Positions 32,201 through 42,700 of a stretch of 64,000 bases of DNA are shown piece after piece. The translations under genes were made by a program, and so were the position numbers. Location: the NCBI RefSeq assembly GCF_036417845.1, contig NC_089984.1, forward strand, positions 3,534,001 to 3,598,000, in the 5' to 3' direction. Each line of letters begins with the position of its first letter. Position 1 is the first letter of the stretch. The stretch is from Apteryx mantelli (taxonomy: Eukaryota > Chordata > Aves > Apterygiformes > Apterygidae). A model generated the notes under the pieces. It did not search any database. It saw nothing but the letters and a program-made list of their open reading frames with translations, and was not told where the DNA came from.

Positions 32201-35200
32201 TGCTACACGTTCACGTTGTCCGCAGCGAGTCCCTGGGGCTGCAAGCGAGCGACTTTGCGTGGGACTGGGTCTCCCCAGCTCCATACAGAGGGATCCTATA
32301 CGTGCCTTGTATAGGAAAGTGCTGGTGTTGAGAAGGGAATTGTTTGAAGGATCTTCCCTAGAAAAGTGATTCACGCTGGTAGCCCTGGCTCTCCCGTCCT
32401 GTAGCAACGCCGTCGTTCAGGGGATGCAAGAGGAAAGGCTCGGCGAGGTGTTAATACTATATCTCTTACCCAGGCGGGGCAAATTTGGCCCCTTACGGTT
32501 TGTTTCTGCTGCGTCCTGATTTCAGCAGCAGCTTGGGAGATCAACCTGCACCACGTGGGTCGCTGCAGGTTTGCTTGGGCCCCCGTGAGTCTCCGTTAGG
32601 TGCTTTTATCCAGACTCAAGCGTGTCCTTACGCACCAAGGCCAGCACGGCTGTGGGGTGGAAAGAGATGGCTGTGCTACACAGATACCCGTTATATTCAC
32701 GGAATTAGGTTTCATTACAGCCGGGCAAGCGAGCCAGTAACATTCCCAGGAGGTCATTCAAAGCTTTGAGCTGTTCCAGCGGCAGGAGGCTATATCCTGT
32801 CTCCGGTGCCAGGGGACCGTGCATAAAGACTGTCTCCTCTGCCCTGTGGCAGATACGTCGATGTCGCAGGCACAGGAGCAAGGACAAGGGCAGTCAGCCC
32901 GCCGCGCTGCTGCAGCCGCCCTCTTCCCAACACCAAGGTTACCCCAGGTGTCGATATTGCCTCCGTAACCGGAGCGCAGACGTAGACGTGTCGCCAGCCG
33001 GCAGATCTGCCCGCCGCGGGTGTCGCGTCCTCGTGCCCAAACGGGTTTCCATAGCAGCTGAGGTTTTCAGGTTGCTGCCTGTCCCGAGCAGTGACCTAGA
33101 TAGAAAACTAGTGTAAAAGCCCTTTTCTTCCCCCCGTCACGCTGACTGTTTCATGCCACGCTTTCTGACGAGCCAGCCGGCTTAGCAGGCTCCTTTGAAT
33201 ATATTTGCATGCAGCACCGTAAATGCTCCGTGCCTCCTCCTCCAGGGAGGAATATCATATGCATCTTGAATGAAGGCATCCAGGAAGCCACGTTATTTCT
33301 AGCCAACATTTCAGCTGAGGAGATTTGCTTCGTGTTGAACAGCGAGCACAAACTTGTGGGGGTCAGGCATAGATGTGGACCATGCTTTTCCCAGACAGAT
33401 GCATTTACAGGCAAAACAATATTCCTCTTCAGCTTCTGCCTTATTAGATAAGACCAGACAAGCTCTGCTGGTCTCCCTTCTTGTAAGACATCCTGCAAAT
33501 TTTAGGCTGTTTCAGACCAAAATGTCTAGACATCTGCGTGCACCGGTGGAGAAGACATGTTCAAGTAATCTGCTAGAAATAACAGAGCAAGAACATTCAA
33601 GGTTGTGCAAGGTATTAATCAGAGTCACTGTGGAATCCAATGCTGAAGATTTCCGTGGATTTTTTTAAAAGCACCAGAGAAATTGGTTGTGGTATTCTCA
33701 GGTGGTGTATTAATGAAGGCCTGGCCTTAATCCTCCATCCTTGGAGATACTCAAAAGCCATCTGGACCTGGTCCTGGGCAACGTGCTCTAGGTGACCTTG
33801 CTTGAGCAGGGGGTTGGACTATGATCTCCAGAGGTCCCTTCCAACCTCAACTGTTCTGTAGTTCTGTAATCTGCGCCTAGCACTTGTGTCACATCACCTG
33901 AAAACCAGCTTCCACTCTGAGGTCGTGGACTGCTTATCCTCCGAACGACATCTAGTTCTGAATTTTCTGCCAGCACTGGGTTTTGAGATAGCACTCTGAT
34001 GGGTGGCAGCCCCACCTGCCAAGCACTGAGCCTACCTAAGTGTAATTAATGTGGTGCCCGTGTTGCAAATCGAGTGATGATACGGTTTCGCCACTTTATC
34101 AGAAAACACCTCGCTCGGGAGCTGAATAAATGGTTACGTTTCTGCGACGGAAGGGGCTGGGCAGACACACCGCTTTTCCCCCCGCCGCCTCCGAATTTCA
34201 GCCGGCCTTGGCAGGCCGGTGAATGAGTAACAGAAATTCCCCAAGCGCCCAGGGATTTTCTGGCAGCCTTGCCTCCCCGAAAGCTGCTGGCTCTTCTCTC
34301 CACCTCTCCACTTCCCTGGTCCAGCTATAACTTGCCTTCCTTGACCTGATGAGGTCTAAACATCTTCTTCTACAGGGCGCTATTAATTTCCCACCTCTAT
34401 TGCCCCAAATCCACACGTCAACCAGTGCATCAGGCCGCTTCTGGTGTGCAGACCCCAAGCTGTGGTGGGAGCTTTTATTTCCTAGGCTTGGGGATTTCAT
34501 CCCGTTCCTCTTCCTCCACTCATTAGCCTCAATCCTTGCACTGGTGCCTATGTGCTGAGCTAATTATTTTTTTTTTTTGCAAGGATAACAGAGGAGAGCT
34601 GCTGCCACGGGACCTGGGGAAACATGATTACTTTCTCTCCTTCTTTGTTCCCTGAGTCATTAATCAATTAGCAAATACCTACTGACATGGGAAGGGGGAA
34701 AAAACTCCCCTTTCGTACCTGTCACTGGAAACCGTCAACAACTGTGGCAAGTTAAGGCAGTATTTTTAGCCCTATTTAAAACCAAAATAACTCAGCAGAA
34801 GCAATTGTCCTGCAACCCAGTCATTTTCAGGGGCTTGGCCCTGAGGTTGCTTGCTATTAATAATGAGCTTGATGTAAATAATTAAAAAAAAAACTAGTTA
34901 CATTTTATTCAGGAGAAGTGTATATTGAAATTAGGATCTTCAGCAGTGCTAACTGCGTGGGTGCATTTCCTATGTTATGTTCATTTTTGACCGAATTTGA
35001 AGCAATGCCACTTATTTATCACGGATGCAGAACCAAGAACACCGTGCTATTACAAATGGAAAGTATTGTTTTTATTTTAAATAAGAGCATTGTTTAATTT
35101 GATTTTTTCCTCTCTTCAGCGAATGCTATCATTTCTTTTTAGGTTTCTATTCAAGCTCTAAAATGCTGAGAAGAGTAAGCGTACTTTATGTGCAACAAAC

Positions 35201-36911
35201 CCCATACTGACAAAAACACCAAAGTTGCTAGGATGTTGTTTCACTTCTCTGCAACTACTTTGCTATGTGGTTTTTCTTGCTAATGGTATCTACCGCACAC
35301 GGACTTTGATGCTCTCCTCCGTCTAGCCTGGGGCGAGATGAATCCGGGAGCTTTTATTCCACAAACGCGGTGGTTTTTGCTTCGCTCTGGGGTATGTGCT
35401 TGCAAAAGGAGGAATGTTTCCCAAGCTAAGGGATGTCTCCTAGGCCAGGCTATCCGCCGGCACGGCAATACGCCTCGCGCTACGACCGCCGGCAAAGCGG
35501 CCACTAGTTTTGCAGAGCGTTTTTCCAGCCTAGCCCTGCTGCTCCCTGGCTGCTTTTGCGCTCTGAGCTTGCCCGTTCGCAGCGCGCTGCGGAGAAACCT
35601 GGTTACTGTTTCCAGGAGCGAGATAACGAAACCCTGTTTATCCTGTGAGGATCAATACGCTCTCGCGTCTGAATGCATTGAGTCACTCGGACGCAGCTAA
35701 GGAAGGCCGTTTGGCAAAAGTACCCTCACCCCGTGCAACCACTCCTGGTGAAGAATAACAGCCTTTGAAAAGAGCAAATAAGTATATTCACCCTTTACTC
35801 TTAATAAATCAAATATAATAACTAGAGAAACCATTTCGCTTTAGGCTATCAGCTAGCATTTCACTGGCTCTGTTCTTTTCTCCCCCTACAGGCTCCAAGC
35901 AAGGTTCCCCGGGGAAGTATTCGGTTTACTCTTCCTATTCTTCCCCAAAACAGACTCTTTTCAAGGTTTGCCAGCTTCTTCCCAAGCGCCGCGAGACGCG
36001 CCAGCAGCCGTCTGCAGCAAGCTGCTCTTTGCTCGGGGGAGAAGTGCGGCAGGACGGGGTCCGATTTAAGCAGCACAACGAGAAAGCGCAATTCCTCTGC
36101 CTTCCCACTGCATCGGTTTTTTTTCTCCGTTCCGCCGGTCCCGGGGAAAGTGGGAACTTGGAGATATTTGCAGGGAAGGGGGATGCATTGGCTCGGAGCA
36201 ATTACCTCCATCGCTCCAAAGCGCCGCAGGTGCGCAGCGTTTGCAGCGCGCGAGCCCTTCAAAAATAATTTTGGTGCTAAACGGGCGACTTTCCCCCCCC
36301 CCCCCACCGCAGCTTCTTTTTCTTTGGAAGCGGCTTCTCGCCTCCAAACGGCTCTTTGCTTGCACGCAGCCATATTACCAAACGCACAAGCAGGCCACAA
36401 AGGTCCTCCTCGGGAGGAGAGATGCTTACGGCTGAACCCAGCCTCTGTCCCCCCCCACCCCGAAAGTGCAGATTTTCAGGAGCAGCCTTTGAAATGCAGA
36501 CCGGCCTTTTGCAAAGCGAAGGAACGGCAAGAAAACGGCTGAACTAGGTGAAAAGATCGCTAACGATTAGCCGTAGGAAGTTGCGCTTTAACAAATCAAG
36601 ACCGAATTATTGCAAGGTAAATGCCCCCCCCGCCACACACGCACACACACCCTTCCCTCCCTTGGCCGACTTCATTTTTTAGCAAATGCACAGGTCAGCG
36701 CTGCCCGGCGAAGCAAAGCGCCAAAAAAAAGCTTCTGCCCGGGCAGAGGTTACCCCGAGGCCTTCAAGAAACTCTTATCTGCCCATCGGGCTCCCGACGC
36801 TTGCCTCTCGCTGGGGAAAGGAGGGCGATTCGAGCCGCTCCTTCCCCCTCCCGGCGCCCGCATCGGAGCGAAAAGCGGCCCCGCGGAGAAAGCCGAGCGG
36901 CGGCACCGTAC
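29209..36911 (-). other. A1CF: Putative 5' intron of A1CF
   Basis: This segment lies between the acceptor inferred at 29209 and the donor inferred at 36911. It includes a CR1 fragment (about 33715-33870), an A-rich tract at 31962-31984 and the CpG-dense segment near 35.3-36.95 kb. Its extent as a single intron is inference. Additional noncoding exons are known in human A1CF and could lie within it; a donor-like GG|GTAAGAG near 32463 is one candidate. Confidence 0.45.
33715..33870 (+). mobile_element. CR1 LINE 3' end (canonical tail)
   Basis: Recognisable avian CR1 3' end: TTGGAGATACTCAAAAGCC, then GCAGGGGGTTGGACTATGAT, CTCCAGAGGTCCCTTCCAAC and two ATTCTGTA-like tail units. It is 5' truncated and antisense to A1CF. 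Confidence 0.9.
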
Positions 36912-36960
36912 CTGAGCAATTTGCGGGGGGGAGATCACCGCCCGGAAAACTTCTCCTTGA
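35300..36960. promoter_or_regulatory. CpG-dense GC-rich region
   Basis: Compared with the AT-rich flanks, this stretch is rich in C+G and unmethylated-type CpG (for example CGCCGCGAGACGCGCC near 35988, and the 36820-36905 segment). It includes a 13-C run at 36293-36305. It lies directly downstream, in the A1CF sense, of the proposed first exon. CpG islands usually mark promoters, so it supports transcription starting near 37 kb. Long open frames on both strands here reflect high GC, not genes. Confidence 0.55.
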
Positions 36961-37040
36961 TTATGGAGAATTTGCGACGTGTCACTCCGGTTATTCTCTA
37001 ATCATCATATCAAACTCCAAAGGTTCAGCAGCCCCAGGTT
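36912..37040 (-). other. A1CF: Candidate noncoding first exon of A1CF
   Basis: The minus strand shows a donor TTGCTCAG|GTACGG at 36912/36911. The 5' limit is not determined; about 37040 is a guess from the position of the upstream motif cluster. No TATA box is evident. Support is the donor, the CpG context and the hepatic motifs, not homology. Confidence 0.3.
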
Positions 37041-37042
37041 GG

Positions 37043-37171
37043 GTTTACAGTCCCTGCGGGTTAAACGTTAACTCGCTCTATCTCCCGGCTCCCTGCAGGC
37101 CTTTGACCAGATAGCTGGGTCACCGCAGCTCAGACAGTACCTACACAAGCTGATTTTTTGGTAAATAAATA
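37043..37171 (-). promoter_or_regulatory. A1CF: Candidate A1CF promoter with hepatic factor motifs
   Basis: Within 130 bp there are four motif matches: a forkhead core GTTTACA at 37043-37049; the palindrome GTTAAACGTTAAC at 37060-37072, with both HNF1 half-sites intact; an HNF4-type DR1, TGGTCAAAGGCCT on the minus strand, at 37097-37109; and TATTTATTTAC on the minus strand at 37161-37171, a FOXA consensus match. A1CF is expressed in liver, intestine and kidney in mammals and birds, where these factors act. That they control this gene is inference. Confidence 0.5.
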
Positions 37172-40100
37172 CAAAGGACCCAAGTCAGGTTGCTGCTTAA
37201 AGACAATTTTGAAACGGGTGATTTGCTTCAGTGCCAAACACTTTTCTGGGTGATTCTTGCTGGCTTTGCTCTGCTAATAGACCGCCGGCAGAGGTCTTGG
37301 GGGAAGGACTGCAGCCTGGTGTTGGTCCTGGCTTCGGTATTAATTTTTAGCTTTCCCGAGGAAGGCCAAAAGTGTTCCTTTCTGCCCTGTCTCCTAAGGA
37401 CACATCTCTCCCACCAGTGGCTTTAGCGTCCATAACCTGCAAACCATAAATGCTGAGACAGTTTAAGTGACAATTTAGTCAAGGAGTCATTATGAAAACC
37501 GCAGTTCGTTCTACTAGACGTGGCTATGCTGCTCAGATCCTTCAGCGGCTGACGCCAATTTTGGGCCAAGTGCCTTCGTGAAAGGGAGACTCGATTATGG
37601 AGCATAGCTCCTTCACAGCTCTGCAATGGGAAGATTTCGTTTCCCTGAGCAAACCCCTCCCTCTCTTTTCCCCCCAGTCTTATTCCAAGGGATCATCTCT
37701 GGTGAGCACCATCAAGCGACCAAGGAGGAGAGCGGAGGCTCTCCTGCAGGGAATATGTTGGTTGTACTCTTCAAATACCACAACCTCCTAAACGAAGAAG
37801 AAATCAAGGTCCCTTGCTGCTTGCTACTGCTTCTCTGAGAGCAAACCCGTCAGAAAAGAGACGGGCTGAGACTCTGTAACACATAAGCGCACCGTCTGGT
37901 TTCCCTGGTCGCAGCAGCCATGGAGCCAGACGACAGCCTTTCCCTTCGGTGCAGATTCAATTTTGCTCTCCGCTGTGTCAGAGAGCTGGAACAGACAGTG
38001 CTCCAGATCAGTCAAGCAGATACCAAATACACTTGTAGCGTGGAAAGCCAGTACTGGGGGAGGCTGTTGTACCTGGAAGAGTCTTCAAATAAATGTGACA
38101 ACCAGGAGTCTCCTGCTATGGGATGCTTCCAGGTGAGGCAACTTCTGCTCATCCAGCTATTGCGGTCCTCATGGTATCACATGCTGCTCACATCTATAGA
38201 TGCAACTGCTGAACTGACCATTGGTCTCTGCTAAAGTCCTTCTAGCTCCTGATAGCAATGAAATGCCTACTGGAGTACTTCTAACACAACATTCAAGTTC
38301 AATATCCCAACGTAAGGATCCGTCCCCACAATTGCATCCTGCTGTGAATATCTCTTACCTTGGTGTTAGACCATAACTTTACAACCTGTAGTAACTGCCA
38401 GATTTAACCAGTCCTAAAGATGTTCCCCAACGAATAGACTTTGCCTACGTGGATACTGAACTGCATTTAAAACGGTCTCGGGCTCAGTTTCGAGGCATTT
38501 TAAATGAATTGTTTACAATTAGGTGTTGCTGACGCTTCAGAATTGGAAAAGTGCCATATCGTTGTTTGTTTAGCTTTAAAAGCATTAGCTATTTCTGTGC
38601 GGTGGTTAGATAAGAGGGAGCCTTGCTCAACGTGAGCTGCATCTCATTTCGCGTTCAGCCCGACCGCTGGGCTAACACGCCTGCTGTCTCGCAGAGGCAC
38701 TGTTGCATTTACCCACTTTTTGGCCCCAAAACTAAACTGGTGTCAATTAATTTTGATACGTGGAAAAAAAGTGAGGGTAAACTAAGGCCAGCTGGAATTA
38801 TACCTAAACCTGGGAGCTGGGCAATTCTGTCTCGGCCTACAAAATCGGACGTGAAGACACACATCACAGTGGTACTTAGTGCGTAACGAAATGGAGGCTG
38901 CTGTTTCAGGCTGTTTGCAGGCAGACAGGGATTGCGTCCTGACGCGGACATTACAAAAAAACGGGATTGCTCCCAGGAAGATGCCTGCCCTCTGTTATCC
39001 ACCCGTGAAAAAGTGAGATGATCTGAAATAATTTTGTGATCATATAAATGCTGCTGCCCTGCGATAGAGAGAGCGGCAAATCAGCTGCAAGAAGAGGAAG
39101 ACTCATGCATCTGCACGTGACCATCAATAACATGAAGTCATGAGAAGGTCTCTCTGGGAGAGAGAGGAAAAAGTTGCTGGAGAGAGCAATATGATTTGTT
39201 CCCTGATAGCAGGTTACTGATGAGACTGATGGTACATGAGCATCCCTGGGAAATGCAATATATATAGGTCTGTCTGTGAGCATGGCGGGAGAAATCTGAT
39301 GCCTGCTAAAAGCAAACAGTCCCTTTACAGACTTGGAATCGCTGCTTTGGAAAGATTTTTTTTTTTTTTCTCTCTGTGTATTTCCCTGATGACAGGGTTG
39401 TCTAATGCAAGAAATATCACCCAGCCATGCATAGCTGGCACACTGGCTCTGCAGAGAAAAAGCCATCTGCTCATTAGATGAAATGCATATGACAAGTTGT
39501 GTTACGTGTGTAAATAGAGAAGTTTGGGATGCAAGGCTGATTGCTGAGCCGGTGTAAACCAGGCAAGCGCCGCAGAAGATGGCCGTGGCAGGGAAAACCA
39601 GAGATGGCCCCATGCTCTGTCCTTGAGGGCACTCCGTTCAGTTTTCAGACAGTTGGAATTCGGTAAGTCTGTCGAGTTATTTTAAGCTAGCACAGTGCAA
39701 GGGGAATGACGGGCTTCGGCTCAAGGAGTTTGGTTTTAACTCCTTCAGGGAATGGCAAAATCATCCCTTCATCTGGGATGCAGAAGGGGGAATTGGCTAG
39801 ATGTTCCCAGGCCTCCACGTTGCCCATATGTCATTTTGGCTGCACAGGGAAGGGGGAAGAGATTTCTAGACAGGTGTGCTGGGAAGGTCTGCAGGGAGGG
39901 TCCCACAACCCAAAGGAGCAGGCAGTAGCTTGGGCTGTTTTGGGGGGGTTTGTTCCCCTTTTAGGGGCACAGGATCCAGAATTGCAGTTTGAAAGGGTTT
40001 CTTAACCCCATTTTGGAGCAAAAAATGGCTGTGCTTCCACCAATTTGACCTGCATGTTTGGGGAAAGTCGGGTGACACATACAGGTACGGGAGGAACCAT

Positions 40101-41789
40101 GCAAAGGCATTGAGATGCCAAAGGAATTGTGATTTTAGCCTAATTTTTGAAGGCCCTCAAGGCTGTGTGGGAATGGCAGCTATGACGTTTCTCCCCTCTA
40201 TGCAGCCACAAATCTTTCTCTCTCTGGGACAGAGTGTTGCTCAGAAGATGAGATGTGACCTGTGTTTATCTTTCCTTGAAAGTCTCTTGAGAGGCATATT
40301 TAAGAAGCTCTGACAGTGGTAAGACAAAATTGTTTCTTCTTCCATCATCAGAAGTCGGTTGCCTTTTTGAGAATTCCCCTCTGCCTGGTGGAATTAGATG
40401 AAAGTACTTCCAACTAGAGAAAAGCAACGCTTGAATGAACATCTTCCCTTGTGCTATTTACTTACTGCCACGAAAATCCTAACGCAAGTCAGATGCTCCC
40501 GCTTCCCATGGAAGCGACTCAAGAAATTCCCTGGGATGAACAGGGAGGGGTTAATGACAAAATTATCATCTCGGCCGCGATGAGTCCTGCTGGCTGTAGC
40601 TGCCCATTAGCATAGTAATGAAGCCATTAAAAAATCTTTGATTTCGCAAGGAGCAGGGGTGCTCCGGGCAGGACCTCGTGTCTAGTCTCCCATTGGTTTC
40701 CACTTGCTTGCCCCCTCCTCGCTTCTCCAGCCTCTCGGTCAGGCAGCCCAGTGCTCTGCCGCAAAGGTGACAAAATGTTTGCACCCGGTTTTGCTGGGGA
40801 CCGAGCTACCTGCTTTACTGCAGGGAAGGCTGATTTTGTGCAGTTAATTTTCAGAGCAGAATGGGGAGAACGGTTACGATATGCAGAGAGCATCGCTACA
40901 TATCCGCCCACTTGAGGAACTTTCTGTGAATCAGTTTTAATTTAATTTGCCAGTAACTCTTGTAACCGATGCTAGCAGACATGAGGCCCAAAAGCCCAAA
41001 CCCCAGACAGGTGGAAATAACCAACCTGCTCAGCTCTCCAAGGGGGATGCAGTGTTTCTTGGTATGCCAGCAGAAAATATCTCACGAATTCACTTATGCC
41101 CAAGACTCTGGTGTGCTCTGTGGACTAAGCAAGAAGGTTGGGAATTAGTGAGAGGATTAGCAGCTTTAAACAGAATTTTCTAAAGGGCTCAGGGGCGTCT
41201 TCTGCTCGTTTGAGTTTGTTCCTGCATTGTTCATGGCAATGGCCCAGCTTAGGCTTGCTCCCAAGTAGCCCAGCTTCCTCCATATCCACCCATGAAGATT
41301 CATATCCTGAGACAGCTAGCAGCTGATGAAGGGATTTGGTTACTAAAGCTCACCCAAAGTAAGAACAGGAGTCACGTGACAGCCAGCGCACACAAGGGAG
41401 CAACACTCCACGTGGGCCCCATTTCTCGTTCTCCCCTCTGAGCATCTGCTGACGCCCACTGTTGGAAATGGGATACTGGCACAGCACTGGCAGAGAGGGT
41501 AGGAGTGCAGGACGGTGGTGGGTGAGGAGCATGGGTGGTGGGACAAGGCTCCCCAGGCTGGTATGTGTGGACAGGGAACAGGTTTGGAAGTAGGGAGGAT
41601 TTTAATTTAGCATCAGGCTTTTCTTGAACATTGCTGGGGAGGCTAAGTGGAGTAGTGGGATGAGAACCCAGGGAAATGTTGTGTTGAAAACCATCATGGC
41701 TTGGGACATTTTCTGCCTCATTTAAAAATGTAAGGGCTTGACATGCCACAGCGGGTGCATAATCCTTCCTCAGTAGGTTACTTTGCTTG
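37172..41789. other. Upstream intergenic sequence, no gene recognised
   Basis: No exon or repeat family was recognised. The long minus-strand frame at 38951-39613 shows no known domain. A T run lies at 39357-39370. Confidence 0.6.
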
Positions 41790-42700
41790 GGCACCTTTTG
41801 ACATGTACAAAGAGACTCCACAAGAAGGATAGACACAACTTTAAAGGGATAAAGCAAACATTTACTGGTTAATACATGCAGTGGATAACTGTGACTTGGG
41901 AGCTCCTAGGCCAAGCCTTAAGGTGCTCACCACCTGAGAAGTGCTTGCTGGCCAGTCATCGGCCAGGTGGGAAGGGTTTAGCCTCCATTGCTCCCTGGAA
42001 GGGGACCTCAAATACATCTCCAGATCTCTGTTTTTTCTCTTAGGATTTTATAGCTTTCCATGCTGGAGCTTCTTCTTTTGAATCCTTAAGCTGTGAGTGG
42101 GCCCATCTCAACCATATTCCTTCTGTCAGCTGGTTTGCTTTTCTTAGCTTGCACAGTCAGAGTCTATGGACCTTCTCACAGCTCTCCCTCACGGTTTTCT
42201 CAGGTGTTTGAGCCAAGGTTATGCAGCTGGGCCAGATCCACTCAGGGCCTTGGATCACAGGAACTGGGCCCTTAGGAGCTGGGCAGGTGAGGTGATTGCC
42301 AGGTGAGACCAGGCAAGACCTAGCTGGAGAGCCACCTGAGGCAGATTTGGGAGAACTAGATGTGAAGTGGTGATAAGACAAGGTGCCAGACCTAGCTAAG
42401 GGGTTTATTAGCTTTGGTGCAGGACCTGTAGGAGGGTGACTGCTCTGTGGTTGGTGGGTGCAGCAGGAAGGGAAGCAGAAGTCCTCCTGAGATGAGAAGG
42501 GATGCTTTTCAGAGGGAGATGTTGGTATAGGTGAGCTTTCTGAGGGGCTGGTTTGGCTTGGGCTGTTAGGGCCATAGTGGAATTTGGGGCCTTTGTATGC
42601 CTGTATGCCCAGAGGAGTAGGATGGTGCTGGAGGTGGCCCAAAACTAGAAGGTTTTTATTCCTGGATGTTGAGTGTGTTTTTCAGGTAACACAGTAATTC
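41790..42700 (-). mobile_element. Possible decayed LTR-type repeat
   Basis: On the minus strand, the segment around 41800-41880 reads TTAACCAGTAAATGTTTGCT, then TTATCCCTTTAAAGTTGTG and CTTCTTGTGGAG. This resembles the poly(A)-signal/U5 end of avian ERV-type LTRs as I remember them. The rest, including a Pro/Ser-rich minus-strand frame at 42157-42642, is not recognised. No viral gene is identified. Boundaries are guesses. Confidence 0.25.

Noticed and set aside
32455..32475. Strong minus-strand donor-like GG|GTAAGAG
   Set aside because: Could end another noncoding A1CF exon, but no matching acceptor or homology was identified, so it is not called as a feature.
35861..36400. 179-aa minus-strand open frame in the GC-rich region
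   Set aside because: High GC lowers stop frequency, and overlapping long frames exist on both strands. No family recognised.
38951..39613. 220-aa minus-strand open frame
   Set aside because: No recognisable domain, low-complexity Lys run encoded by poly(T), no splice or promoter context. A frame this long is expected by chance somewhere in 64 kb.
42157..42642. 161-aa Pro/Ser-rich minus-strand open frame
   Set aside because: Low-complexity composition without a domain. Noted only as part of a possible LTR-type fragment.
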